A DNA stretch of 64,000 bases from Neorhizobium huautlense (GTDB lineage Bacteria > Pseudomonadota > Alphaproteobacteria > Rhizobiales > Rhizobiaceae), in assembly GCF_002968575.1 (NCBI RefSeq), contig NZ_PVBM01000005.1, forward strand, positions 229,460 to 293,459, given 5' to 3'. The translations under genes and the position numbers were made by a program. Of this stretch, positions 17,174 through 25,711 are shown one piece after another. The notes under the pieces were generated by a model. The model did not search any database. It saw only the letters and a list, made by a program, of their open reading frames with translations, and was not told the origin of the DNA. Each line of letters starts with the position of its first letter. Within the stretch, counting starts at the first letter, position 1.

Positions 17174-18178
17174 ATGGGCAGCATCACGCTCAGACAAGTG
17201 TCGAAGGTCTTCGGCGAAGCGAAGGTCATCCCTTCGATCGACCTCGAGATCAACGACGGCGAATTCGTCGTTTTCGTAGGCCCGTCGGGCTGCGGCAAGT
17301 CCACGCTGCTGCGGCTGATTGCCGGTCTCGAAGACGTTTCCGGCGGCCAGATCCTGATCGACGGCAAGGACGTCACCCACGCAGCACCCGCCGAGCGCGG
17401 CCTGGCTATGGTCTTCCAGTCCTATGCGCTTTATCCGCATATGAGCGTCAGGAAGAACATCGCCTTCCCGCTGAAGATGGCGAAGATGGAGCAGTCGGCG
17501 ATCGACAAGAAGGTAGAGGCCGCCGCCCGCGTTCTGAACCTCACCGACTATCTGGAGCGCCGCCCCTCGCAGCTTTCCGGCGGCCAGCGCCAGCGTGTCG
17601 CGATCGGCCGCGCCATCGTGCGCGAACCCTCTGCCTTCCTGTTCGATGAGCCCCTGTCGAACCTCGACGCGGCCCTGCGCGGCACGATGCGGCTCGAAAT
17701 CAGCGATCTGCATCATCAGCTTAAGACGACGATGGTCTACGTCACCCATGACCAGGTGGAGGCCATGACCATGGCCGACAAGATCGTCGTCTTGAACCGC
17801 GGAAATATCGAGCAGGTCGGCTCGCCGCTCGACCTTTACAAGTCGCCGCGCAACCTCTTCGTCGCCGGCTTCATCGGTTCGCCAAAGATGAATTTCATCG
17901 ACGGAGCCTATGCCCAGTCGAGGAGCGCCAGGACCGCCGGCATCCGTCCGGAACACCTCGGCCTCTCGAAGGACAGTGGCACCTGGCGCGGCACCGTGAA
18001 GGTCGCCGAACATCTCGGCGCCGATACGTTCCTGCACCTCGATGTCGACGGTATCGGTCCCATCACCGCGCGCTGCGACGGCGAGTTCGGCGCCTATCAT
18101 GGCGATACGGTCTACATGACCCCGGACGAGTCCAAGCTGCATCGTTTCGACGACAAGGGGCTGGCGATCCGGGGATAA
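17174..18178 (+). CDS. smoK: Polyol ABC transporter ATPase SmoK (MalK/UgpC type)
   Basis: The 334-residue ATPase has Walker [10 protein letters not shown], signature [14 protein letters not shown] and Walker [12 protein letters not shown], with the H-loop in [11 protein letters not shown]-terminal TOBE/OB domain from about residue 235 is typical of MalK-type subunits. It energises SmoFG. In many relatives the next gene is the sorbitol dehydrogenase smoS; here a palindromic repeat and mtlK follow instead. Confidence 0.93.
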   Translation: MGSITLRQVSKVFGEAKVIPSIDLEINDGEFVVFVGPSGCGKSTLLRLIAGLEDVSGGQILIDGKDVTHAAPAERGLAMVFQSYALYPHMSVRKNIAFPLKMAKMEQSAIDKKVEAAARVLNLTDYLERRPSQLSGGQRQRVAIGRAIVREPSAFLFDEPLSNLDAALRGTMRLEISDLHHQLKTTMVYVTHDQVEAMTMADKIVVLNRGNIEQVGSPLDLYKSPRNLFVAGFIGSPKMNFIDGAYAQSRSARTAGIRPEHLGLSKDSGTWRGTVKVAEHLGADTFLHLDVDGIGPITARCDGEFGAYHGDTVYMTPDESKLHRFDDKGLAIRG

Positions 18179-18204
18179 GATGCCGACGGGGGCGCTGTGT
18201 TCTC

Positions 18205-18296
18205 CGCCGTCATCCTCGGGCTTGTCCCGAGCATCTAAGCCGGTTCAGCAGGGTAGGCGTGGATAGATCCTCGGGACAAGCCCGAGGATGACGGCG
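18205..18296. repeat. 92-bp intergenic palindromic repeat between smoK and mtlK
   Basis: Arms of 27 bases at 18205-18231 and 18270-18296 are perfectly complementary. The pairing extends by six more bases (18232-18237 with 18264-18269) with one mismatch. The GTCATCCTCGGGCTTGTCCC core resembles widespread intergenic palindromes of Rhizobiaceae. It may end smoK transcripts or stabilise them. Confidence 0.8.
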
Positions 18297-18399
18297 AGGG
18301 GAGTGCAAGACGCCTGCCGACCGCGGCTTTCAATCGGGGTCCAGGTCTTGGTCTGAATTATTGGCTTGGGATTTCTCAGGCCATACTGGAGTTAAGATA

Positions 18400-19881
18400 A
18401 TGACGGTAAAACTTTCGCTGGCGAGCTTGAAAGACGTGGCGCGCACCGCCGCCGTGCCGGCCTATGATCCGAAGAGTTTGACCCCCGGCATCCTGCATTT
18501 CGGGGTGGGTAATTTCCATCGTGCCCATCAGGCGATCTACCTCGACGACCTGTTCAACACCGGCAAGGCACATGACTGGGCGATCATCGGCGCGGGCGTC
18601 ATGCCATCCGATGCGGCGATGCGCGACAAGCTCGCGGCCCAGGATTTCCTCACTACCGTGGTCGAACAGGACAACAACAGGACCGCCGCCCGCGTCACCG
18701 CGCCAATGACCGATATCATCGCTCCGGGCGAAACCGCGGCGCTGATCGAGAAGCTCGCGGACCCGACGATCCGTATCGTCTCGATGACGATTACCGAAGG
18801 AGGCTATTTCATCGATGCCGCCGGCCACTTCAACCCGGCCCATCCGGCGATCGCCGAGGACAGCAGGAATCCCGATAGTCCGAAAACCGTCTTCGGCCTC
18901 ATCCTTGCCGGCCTCAGAGAGCGGAAGGCGAGGGGTATTGCGCCCTTCACCATCATGTCCTGCGACAACATTCCCGGAAACGGCGAGGTGACGGAGAACA
19001 CCGTCATAGGGCTCGCAAAACTTGCCGATCCGGACTTTGCCCGCTGGATCCACGACAACGTCGCGTTTCCCAATTCGATGGTCGACCGCATCACGCCCGC
19101 GACCGGCCAGCGCGAGATCGGCATCCTCAGGAACGATTTCGATATCGATGACAACTGGCCGGTCTTCTGCGAAGAGTTCAAGCAATGGGTGATGGAGGAC
19201 AATTTTCCCTCCGGCCGACCGCGGCTGGAAGAGGTCGGCGTCCAGTTCGTGCCCGATGTTGCGCCCTACGAGCTGATGAAGATCCGCATCCTGAATGGCG
19301 GCCATGCGGCAATCGCCTATCCGGCAGCACTTCTCGACATTCATTTCGTGCATGAGGCGATGGAGCATCCGCTGATCCGCGCGTTCCTCGCCAAGCTGGA
19401 AAAGGACGAGATCATCCCGATCGTGCCGCCGGTGCCCGATACCGATCTCAACGACTATTACGGCCTGATCGAGCGCCGTTTCCTCAACCCGAAGATCGGC
19501 GACACCATTCCGCGGCTGGCGCAGGACGGTTCCAACCGGCAGCCGAAATTCATCCTGCCGTCCACCCGCGACCGGCTCGCCAAGGGCCTCGATATCATCG
19601 GCCTGTCGCTCGTCTCGGCGCTCTGGTGCCGCTACTTTGCCGGCACGTCAGATAGCGGCCGGGAGATCGTCTTCAACGACGCCAGCGCCGACAAGCTGCA
19701 CGCGGCCGCGCTGAAAGCCAGGGATAACCCGGACGCCTTTCTTGTGTTCGACGAGATCTTCGGCGAGGTTTCGAAATCCGAGCTGTTCCGGAAACGCTTC
19801 GCCCATGCGCTCTCGACGCTCTGGAGGGAGGGGACGGCCAGGACGCTCGAACTTTATCTTCGGGACGAACTTGTCAAATAA
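18400..19881 (+). CDS. mtlK: Mannitol 2-dehydrogenase (polyol-specific long-chain DH family)
   Basis: The 493-residue enzyme oxidises mannitol (and often arabitol or sorbitol) to the ketose with NAD. The N-terminal domain has the dinucleotide-binding GVGNFHRAHQAIYLDD segment. The C-terminal domain has the family active-site pattern KxxxxNxxH, seen here as KIRILNGGH. The ATG at 18400 is preceded by GGAG eight bases away; the frame open to 18361 lacks support. It is separated from smoK by the palindrome at 18205-18296 and is followed after 12 bases by a HAD phosphatase, so catabolic genes form a continuing unit. Confidence 0.92.
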   Translation: MTVKLSLASLKDVARTAAVPAYDPKSLTPGILHFGVGNFHRAHQAIYLDDLFNTGKAHDWAIIGAGVMPSDAAMRDKLAAQDFLTTVVEQDNNRTAARVTAPMTDIIAPGETAALIEKLADPTIRIVSMTITEGGYFIDAAGHFNPAHPAIAEDSRNPDSPKTVFGLILAGLRERKARGIAPFTIMSCDNIPGNGEVTENTVIGLAKLADPDFARWIHDNVAFPNSMVDRITPATGQREIGILRNDFDIDDNWPVFCEEFKQWVMEDNFPSGRPRLEEVGVQFVPDVAPYELMKIRILNGGHAAIAYPAALLDIHFVHEAMEHPLIRAFLAKLEKDEIIPIVPPVPDTDLNDYYGLIERRFLNPKIGDTIPRLAQDGSNRQPKFILPSTRDRLAKGLDIIGLSLVSALWCRYFAGTSDSGREIVFNDASADKLHAAALKARDNPDAFLVFDEIFGEVSKSELFRKRFAHALSTLWREGTARTLELYLRDELVK

Positions 19882-19893
19882 CGGGTTGGCAAA

Positions 19894-20601
19894 GTGCTTC
19901 AAACGGCGGGACCACTGGTGATCTTCGATTGCGACGGGGTTCTCGTCGACAGCGAACCCGTTTCGGTCCGCGTTCTGGTCGATGCCCTTCGCCGCAAGGG
20001 CCTCGACATGGACGAGACGGAAGCCTATCGCCGCTTTCTCGGCCGCAGCCTCGCCACCATTACCAGGACCATGCGCGAGGAATTCGCCGTCGAGGCGGAC
20101 GAGAGCTTTCTGGAAGACATGCGCCACGATCTCTACGCCCGCTTTCGCAGGGAGTTGCAGCCCATGGCCGGCATTGCCGATGCGCTCGATGGTCTTGATC
20201 TGCGTCGCTGCGTCGCCTCGTCCAGCCAGCCGGAGCGCATCCGGCTGTCCTTGACGCTGACGGGCCTCATCGACAAGCTCGAACCGAACATCTTTTCCGC
20301 CGCTATGGTTGCACACGGCAAGCCGGCGCCGGACCTCTTCCTGCATGCGGCAAGCCAGATGGGGACCGATCCGGAAAATTGCATTGTCATCGAGGACAGT
20401 CCCGCCGGCATCGAGGCGGGCCACCGTGCCGGGATGGCCGTTTTTGCCTTCGTCGGCGGTTCGCATGCCGGCACTCCGGGCTACCGGGAAAGGATCGACG
20501 CGCTTTCGCCCGAAGTGGTGTTTGACGCGATGCCGGATTTGATCCACCTTGTCCGAAAATATGTCGAGGGCCGCAATGGCTCCGTTTCGCAGCAGGCTTA
20601 G
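19894..20601 (+). CDS. HAD-IA family sugar-phosphate phosphatase
   Basis: This 235-residue protein has the HAD motif I FDCDGVLVDSEP with D12 and D14, motif II in ASSSQPERI, motif III lysine in HGKPAPDLF, and motif IV IVIEDSPAGIEAG. The cap is the beta-phosphoglucomutase-like helical type. Members remove phosphate from small sugar or polyol phosphates. It lies between mtlK and an FGGY kinase, so a housekeeping role for phosphorylated polyols or ketoses is likely. The GTG start at 19894 has only a weak ribosome-binding site. Confidence 0.85.
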   Translation: MLQTAGPLVIFDCDGVLVDSEPVSVRVLVDALRRKGLDMDETEAYRRFLGRSLATITRTMREEFAVEADESFLEDMRHDLYARFRRELQPMAGIADALDGLDLRRCVASSSQPERIRLSLTLTGLIDKLEPNIFSAAMVAHGKPAPDLFLHAASQMGTDPENCIVIEDSPAGIEAGHRAGMAVFAFVGGSHAGTPGYRERIDALSPEVVFDAMPDLIHLVRKYVEGRNGSVSQQA

Positions 20602-20649
20602 GCTTGCAGCGGCATATGGGACAGGCACAGGGACAGGAAACAGATCCGG

Positions 20650-22227
20650 ATGCGTGATCACCTCGTCGCGGTCGATATCGGCACCGGCAGCGCACGTGCC
20701 GGAGTGTTTGACCGCAGCGGGCGGCTCCTAGCAAAGGCTAAGCAGCCGATCCTGATGTTCCGGCCGAAGGAAAACCACGCCGAGCACGATTCGGAGGACA
20801 TCTGGGCCGCCGCCTGCCGCGTCGTGAAGGAAGCACTGGGCGAGGCCGGAATCACGCCGGACCGCATCGCCGCGATCGGCTTCGATGCCACCTGTTCGCT
20901 CGTCGCCCGTGATCGCGATGGCAATCAGCTCAGCGTCTCGACGACCGGCAGGGACGCGCAGGACACCATCGTCTGGCTCGACCATCGGGCAATCGAGGAG
21001 GCCGATCTGCTTTCGGCCACCGGCCACAAGGTGCTGGAATTTTCGGGCGGCTCGCTGTCGCCCGAGATGGAAATGCCGAAGCTGATGTGGCTGAAGAAAC
21101 ACCTGCCCGGGAGCTGGGCGAGGGCAGGTTATTTCTTCGACCTTGCCGATTTCCTCACCTGGAAGGCGACCGGTTCGGGTCATCGCTCACGCTGCACGCT
21201 GACGGCCAAATGGAACTATCTCGCCCACGAAAATCCCGGCTGGAACGCCGATTTCTGGGCGCTTGCCGGGCTGGAGGACCTCAAGGAGAAGGGCGGCCTG
21301 CCGGAAGAGACCCTCGGCGCCGGAGCCACGATGGGCAGCCTCGGCGCGAAGGCAGCTGAGGAACTCGGCCTCGATACCGGCGTTCAGGTGGCGCCGGGTC
21401 TGATCGACGCCTATGCGGGCGCTTTGGGCGTGCTCGGCGGTGCGTCGGGAAGAGCAGAACTCGAGGCGAGCGTTGCCCTGATCGGCGGCACGTCGAGCTG
21501 CGTCGTCGCCTTCGCACGGGATGCAAAGCCCGGGCGAAGCCTCTGGGGCCCCTACTACGAAGCGGTCCTGCCGAACCATTGGGTGGTCGAGGGCGGCCAG
21601 TCGGCGACCGGCGCGCTGCTCGACCATATGGTACACATGCATGCCGCCGGCGGCGAGCCGACAGCGGACCTGCACGGGCGCATCATCGCCCGCATCGGCG
21701 AATTGCGCGCAGAGACCGATGGCGACATTGCCCCGAACCTTCACGTCCTGCCGGATTTTCACGGCAACCGCTCGCCGCTTGCCGATCCGCATGCGACAGG
21801 CGTCATCAGCGGGCTCACTCTCGACACCTCCTTCGACGGGCTTTGCCGGCTCTACTGGCGCGCTTCAGTCGCCATCGCGCTCGGCATCCGCCATATCCTC
21901 GAAACGCTCGCCGATCACGGCTATCGTTTCGACACCCTGCATGTCACCGGCGGCCATGTGAACAACCCGCTGCTGGTCGAGCTTTATGCGGACGTGACAG
22001 GATGCAAGGTGGTGATCCCACAAAACCGAGACGCCGTTCTGCTCGGCACGGCAATGACCGCGGCGGTCGCCGGCGGCGTGCAGCCGAGCCTGTTCGAGGC
22101 GGGGCGGGCGATGGACGGCGGCGGCAGCGAACGGCTGCCGGATTCGGCGCGTGCGGCGCAATACGCCCGGGATTACCGGCGGTTCCTGGCGATGGTCAGG
22201 CATCGGGAGGAATTGCGGGGGATTTGA
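20650..22227 (+). CDS. FGGY family carbohydrate kinase, ribulokinase-like
   Basis: The 525-residue kinase starts with the phosphate-binding VAVDIGTGSARAGVFD loop and has the DATCSLV and WLDHR motifs of the YpCarbK/ribulokinase-like branch. GGTSSCV and the C-terminal VTGGHVNNPLLVEL adenosine-binding segment complete the fold. It would phosphorylate a ketose made by the polyol dehydrogenase, for example D-ribulose. The exact substrate is not resolved by sequence. It is a different branch from the xylulokinase at 49272. It follows the phosphatase after 48 bases. Confidence 0.87.
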   Translation: MRDHLVAVDIGTGSARAGVFDRSGRLLAKAKQPILMFRPKENHAEHDSEDIWAAACRVVKEALGEAGITPDRIAAIGFDATCSLVARDRDGNQLSVSTTGRDAQDTIVWLDHRAIEEADLLSATGHKVLEFSGGSLSPEMEMPKLMWLKKHLPGSWARAGYFFDLADFLTWKATGSGHRSRCTLTAKWNYLAHENPGWNADFWALAGLEDLKEKGGLPEETLGAGATMGSLGAKAAEELGLDTGVQVAPGLIDAYAGALGVLGGASGRAELEASVALIGGTSSCVVAFARDAKPGRSLWGPYYEAVLPNHWVVEGGQSATGALLDHMVHMHAAGGEPTADLHGRIIARIGELRAETDGDIAPNLHVLPDFHGNRSPLADPHATGVISGLTLDTSFDGLCRLYWRASVAIALGIRHILETLADHGYRFDTLHVTGGHVNNPLLVELYADVTGCKVVIPQNRDAVLLGTAMTAAVAGGVQPSLFEAGRAMDGGGSERLPDSARAAQYARDYRRFLAMVRHREELRGI

Positions 22228-22229
22228 CC

Positions 22230-22622
22230 ATGAACAGCCCGGACCTCGACGAAATATATCGCGAATACATTGCCTGCCTGAACAGCCAGGACTGGCAGAA
22301 TCTGGCTTGCTTCGTCAGTGACGAGGTTGTCCACAATGGCAGACGGCTTGGCCTGTCAGGCTATCGGAGCATGCTGGTCCACGACTTTGAGCAGATTCCC
22401 GACCTGCATTTTTCCATCCATCTGCTCGTCTGCGAACCACCTCATGTGGCGGCGAGGCTTGCCTTCGATTGCGCCCCAAAGGGCACGTTTCTCGGCCTCG
22501 ACGTTAACGGAAGGCAAGTTTCTTTCACCGAGAATGTTTTCTACCGATTCCAAACGGGAAAGATCACGGAGGTCTGGTCCGTCATCGACAAGGCCGCCAT
22601 CGAGGTTCAGCTTAAACAATAG
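22230..22622 (+). CDS. SnoaL-like / NTF2-fold protein (ester cyclase family)
   Basis: This 130-residue protein begins DEIYREYIACLNSQDWQNLACFVSDEVVHNGR. It shows the alpha-plus-beta pattern of the SnoaL-like polyketide cyclase family, with the conserved histidine and the final VWSVIDKAAI strand. Such proteins often act on small ligands but are mostly uncharacterised. It starts two bases past the kinase stop, so it is at the tail of the polyol operon. The frame continues upstream inside the kinase gene, but the ATG at 22230 after GGAGG is the natural start. Confidence 0.75.
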   Translation: MNSPDLDEIYREYIACLNSQDWQNLACFVSDEVVHNGRRLGLSGYRSMLVHDFEQIPDLHFSIHLLVCEPPHVAARLAFDCAPKGTFLGLDVNGRQVSFTENVFYRFQTGKITEVWSVIDKAAIEVQLKQ

Positions 22623-22674
22623 GCCTCCCTTGCTCGCGATGCCACATGCCTACCTCCGCTCGTCATCCCTCTGC

Positions 22675-22875
22675 TCAGACGTTGCGTCTCACATAAGGCA
22701 GTGCAAACATATAGAGCCCGCTGAACAGCAGCAGAAATAGGGAAGGCAGTGGGGAGTAGACGATCCAGGCGGGCGGTTCGCCGAATGCCATGGCGGCGAA
22801 GTTGGCGGCGACGGTCAGCGTGAAGATGATCGACAGCCAGCGGTGGGACTGCCGGATTGCGTTGCTCCAGGTCAT
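22675..22875 (-). CDS. Small two-helix membrane protein
   Basis: The 66-residue product has two hydrophobic helices (about 15-34 and 41-60) and ends YVRRNV. I recognise no domain. It follows the SRPBCC gene by 83 bases on the same strand and could be the third gene of the ArsR-controlled unit. The ATG at 22875 is preferred to the TTG at 22890 because GAAAG lies upstream at a fair distance. Confidence 0.6.
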   Translation of the reverse strand: MTWSNAIRQSHRWLSIIFTLTVAANFAAMAFGEPPAWIVYSPLPSLFLLLFSGLYMFALPYVRRNV

Positions 22876-22958
22876 GGTCTTTTCTTTCAAAATCGGTCGT
22901 TGATGGTTGCCGGCTTGTCCGCCGGATGGCCGGATGCGGTTCCCATGACGGGCGGTTT

Positions 22959-23390
22959 TCAGGCCTGTGCGTCCAAAACCTTCTCCAGCGTCTCCAAAAA
23001 GCCCTGCCAGCCATGACGGGCGCCGTGAAAGGCCTGTTTCTGCTCCGGCCGGAAGCCGGTCTGCTCAATGCGCAGATGCGTTCCCTTGGCGGTCGGCGTG
23101 AGGGTCAGGGTCACCACGCTTTTCAGGTCATAGGCCGCATCGTCATGCGCAAAGTTCCAGGTGTAGGAGAGCCGTTCGTTCGGCTCGACGATCAGGACTT
23201 CGCAATCCAGCACGCCGCCCCATTCCCCGCGGAGATTGAAACGGTGTCCGACGACGGGTGCGAAATCGTTCTTCATCAGCCATTCCTGGATCAGGTGCGG
23301 CTGGGTAAGCGCGCGCCAGATCTTTTCCGGCGGGTGAGGGATCTCCCGTTCCACCATCACGGTGCGGGCCTCAGGCGATACTTCGTTCAT
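22959..23390 (-). CDS. SRPBCC (AHSA1-like) domain protein
   Basis: This 143-residue protein has the AHSA1/START-like pattern. It begins with REIPHPPEKIWRALTQPHLIQEW, continues with strand segments and ends in a long helix HGARHGWQGFLETLEKVL. These proteins bind hydrophobic ligands in a cavity; biochemical roles are mostly unknown. Its start overlaps the ArsR-type regulator stop by four bases, the common arsR-SRPBCC pair found across bacteria. It is probably controlled by that regulator through the repeats at 23712-23767. Confidence 0.87.
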   Translation of the reverse strand: MNEVSPEARTVMVEREIPHPPEKIWRALTQPHLIQEWLMKNDFAPVVGHRFNLRGEWGGVLDCEVLIVEPNERLSYTWNFAHDDAAYDLKSVVTLTLTPTAKGTHLRIEQTGFRPEQKQAFHGARHGWQGFLETLEKVLDAQA

Positions 23391-23710
23391 TGGTCCATCC
23401 TTTTAAGAAGATCTTCGAGAGCATCGAACTTCTTTTCCCAGAAGCTGGTCATCTCGTTTGCCCAGTCGACCAGGGGAGCAAGCGCGGCGAATTCCGCGCT
23501 GTAATGCGTCTGCCGTCCCTCGGGGCGGTCGCGCACCAATCCGGCCCGCTTCAGGGCCGCAAGATGTTTCGAAACGACCGGCTGCGAAACTCCGGCCCGG
23601 GCCGTCAGGGCTCCGACCGTCTTTTCTCCTTCCCGGCACAGGCGTTCGAAGATCGCCCGCCGGGTGGGATCGGCAAGCGTTCTGAAGATCTCGTCATGGG
23701 CGGCTGTCAC
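23387..23710 (-). CDS. ArsR family winged-helix transcriptional repressor
   Basis: This 107-residue regulator has the ArsR winged helix, with IFRTLADPTRRAIFERL at the front and the recognition helix in AGVSQPVVSKHLAALKRAGLV. It lacks the ELCVCDL-type metal-binding cysteines, so it is the non-metal branch paired with SRPBCC proteins. It starts at a GTG, two bases after a TCAATTCATA half-site, so autoregulation is likely. The four-base overlap with the next gene implies translational coupling. Confidence 0.9.
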   Translation of the reverse strand: MTAAHDEIFRTLADPTRRAIFERLCREGEKTVGALTARAGVSQPVVSKHLAALKRAGLVRDRPEGRQTHYSAEFAALAPLVDWANEMTSFWEKKFDALEDLLKRMDQ

Positions 23711-23711
23711 G

Positions 23712-23767
23712 TCAATTCATACCTCGTCGGCTATGAATTGATGTATAGCTGGTGAGCTATGAATTGG
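23712..23767. promoter_or_regulatory. Probable ArsR operator, three half-sites
   Basis: TCAATTCATA (23712-23721) and TATGAATTGA (23732-23741) form a perfect inverted repeat with a 10-base spacer. A third copy TATGAATTGG lies at 23758-23767. They sit at the 5' end of the ArsR gene and fit a winged-helix dimer site. Confidence 0.65.
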
Positions 23768-23904
23768 TCAAGCGGGAAACGCGAAGTGGCATTTGCATAA
23801 TTTATTACGGTGTTCCGCCCTGGCCGCCGCCGGTGAGGAGGGGCGCTCGTGCTTGTTCGCGCGCACTCTCCCACCTACATCTTGGCGGCAACCGGAGACC
23901 TTGC

Positions 23905-24618
23905 ATGATCCTCGACGCAGCACGCCTTTCGCTTCTCAATCTTTTCGCGCCGGAAACACGCAATGTCTTCTGGAAGACGCTGGGGTTGACGATCCTGGTC
24001 CTGGTCGGCCTCTGGTTCGGGCTGCGGGAGCTCTTTTCCTTTTATGCCTGGCCGTGGATGGCTGCGTTCTTTCCGGATCTGCCGGATTGGACCGGCTGGC
24101 TCACCTTCATTGCCGCCATCGCTGCCAGCATCGGGCTAGCCCTGGCGCTGGCGCTCCTGATCGCGCCGATCACGGCGCTGATCGCCGGCCTGTTTCTCGA
24201 CGATGTCGCCGAGGTGGTCGAGAAGCGCGATTATCCCAATGACGTGCCCGGCAAGGCGATGCCGCTTGCCGAGGCGATGGCAAGTTCGATCAAGTTTCTG
24301 GGCGTCGTCATCGTCGGCAACATCATCGCATTGTTTCTGTTGTTCATTCCCGGCATCAACCTGATCGCCTTCTTTCTGGTGAACGGTTATCTGCTCGGGC
24401 GGGAATTCTTCGAGTTCGCGGCGATGCGGTTTCGCACGCCGACGGACGCTCGCGCCTTCCGCTCGAAACATTCCTCGACTGTGTTCATGGCGGGCCTTCT
24501 GATCGCTTGTTTTCTGGCCGTCCCGATCGTTAACCTTCTGACGCCGCTTTTTGCCGCGGGCCTGATGGTGCATCTCCACAAGGCGATCTCGAAGCGCGAT
24601 CCGGCGTTCAAGGGTTAG
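23905..24618 (+). CDS. EI24/CysZ-like membrane protein
   Basis: The 237-residue protein has four to six hydrophobic segments. It carries the EI24/CysZ family pattern [16 protein letters not shown], and the [17 protein letters not shown] segment is the most diagnostic. CysZ members bring sulfate into the cytoplasm, but the alphaproteobacterial relatives are only inferred to do so. No cysteine-synthesis genes are near. The ATG at 23905 follows GGAG; the frame open back to 23752 overlaps the ArsR operator and is not used. It ends convergent with the VOC gene, overlapping by four bases. Confidence 0.78.
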   Translation: MILDAARLSLLNLFAPETRNVFWKTLGLTILVLVGLWFGLRELFSFYAWPWMAAFFPDLPDWTGWLTFIAAIAASIGLALALALLIAPITALIAGLFLDDVAEVVEKRDYPNDVPGKAMPLAEAMASSIKFLGVVIVGNIIALFLLFIPGINLIAFFLVNGYLLGREFFEFAAMRFRTPTDARAFRSKHSSTVFMAGLLIACFLAVPIVNLLTPLFAAGLMVHLHKAISKRDPAFKG

Positions 24619-25040
24619 GCCGGCAGAGCCAAACCATCGTACATTGATGCAAACTCGGCACTTGGCGGGATAGGCTTGATGACGTCGATCAACACGCCGT
24701 TGGGGTCTGACGTGATGAAATGCCGCTGGCCGAAATCTTCGTCGCGGAGATCGAGCCGGATCGGCAAACCGGCTGCTTTGAGACGTTCGTAGACCGCATC
24801 GACATCCTCAACCTCGAAGTTCAGGAGCAGGCCGGAGACTTTGCCGCGACTGCTTTTCGGGATGGTTTCATGGCTACCGTCGAGGATTGCCAAGGTTACG
24901 TGTTCGCTTTTCCTGGATTGCAGATGCACATACCAGTCTGCCGAAAACAGCGCCTCGAAGCCGAAGTGCCGAATGTAGAAATCGGATGTGCCGGCGACAT
25001 CGCCGGTCATAATGACGGGATAATAGCTGCAGATCTTCAT
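24615..25040 (-). CDS. VOC (glyoxalase/dioxygenase superfamily) protein
   Basis: This 141-residue protein starts [28 protein letters not shown] and has two beta-alpha-beta-beta-beta modules. The C-terminal [15 protein letters not shown] module is typical of vicinal-oxygen-chelate proteins such as resistance or glyoxalase-like enzymes. The substrate is unknown. It is divergent from a TetR-type gene, and two identical palindromic boxes lie between them, so it is the likely target of that repressor. Confidence 0.85.
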   Translation of the reverse strand: MKICSYYPVIMTGDVAGTSDFYIRHFGFEALFSADWYVHLQSRKSEHVTLAILDGSHETIPKSSRGKVSGLLLNFEVEDVDAVYERLKAAGLPIRLDLRDEDFGQRHFITSDPNGVLIDVIKPIPPSAEFASMYDGLALPA

Positions 25041-25064
25041 GGCTTTCCCTCCTAGGACTTTACG

Positions 25065-25116
25065 GATACATTCAGTCTGTATGTAAATTTATAGATACAT
25101 TCAGTCTGTATGTAAA
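25065..25116. promoter_or_regulatory. Tandem TetR operators between VOC gene and tetR
   Basis: Two identical 23-base copies (25065-25087 and 25094-25116) repeat at a 29-base step. Each contains the inverted repeat ATACA-N7-TGTAT. The pair fills the divergent promoter region. Confidence 0.75.
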
Positions 25117-25129
25117 CAGCGAGATTAAG

Positions 25130-25711
25130 ATGGCGCGCAGCAACCGCGAACGTACCGATGCGACCCGCACCGCTCTTCTGGATGCGGCCAGACGCTTATT
25201 CGTGGAAAAGGGATATGCCGAGACGGCGACGCCCGACATCGTCGCGGCCGCCGGGGTGACGCGCGGCGCTCTTTACCACCACTTCCCAGACAAAAAAACG
25301 CTGTTCTGGGCGGTGGTGGAGCGTGAAGCGGGGGAGGTCGCTGCGGATATTGAGGCGCGGTCGGCCGAGGCTTCATCGGCACGGGAGGCTCTTTTGCAAG
25401 GTGCCTGCGCATATTTCGATGCCATGGCCGCGCCCGGGCGAACGCGGCTGCTGCTCAAGGAGGCTCCGGCCCAGACCGTCGTGGATTCCGGGAATGGCGA
25501 AGATCCAGCGGAATCGAGCCTCAAGGTGGGGCTCTCGCATCTCCTGGAGGGCGCCGCACTTCTTCCGCTTCTCGATCCTTTGACCGTGCTGGTCTCGGCG
25601 GCTTTCGAACGGGCGGCGATCGCCATCGATTGCGGCGGCAACCGCAAGAATTACGAAGCAGCGATTGCAGCCTTAATCGACGGCCTCCGCCCCGATGAAT
25701 TGAGGCGGTAG
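25130..25711 (+). CDS. TetR/AcrR family transcriptional regulator
   Basis: The 193-residue protein has a standard N-terminal TetR helix-turn-helix. ALLDAARRLFVEKGYAETAT leads into AAGVTRGALYHHFPDKKTLF. A variable helical ligand domain follows. It probably represses itself and the divergent VOC gene through the tandem boxes at 25065-25116. Its last 39 bases overlap the convergent end of nth, so the two genes share 3' coding sequence. Confidence 0.92.
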   Translation: MARSNRERTDATRTALLDAARRLFVEKGYAETATPDIVAAAGVTRGALYHHFPDKKTLFWAVVEREAGEVAADIEARSAEASSAREALLQGACAYFDAMAAPGRTRLLLKEAPAQTVVDSGNGEDPAESSLKVGLSHLLEGAALLPLLDPLTVLVSAAFERAAIAIDCGGNRKNYEAAIAALIDGLRPDELRR

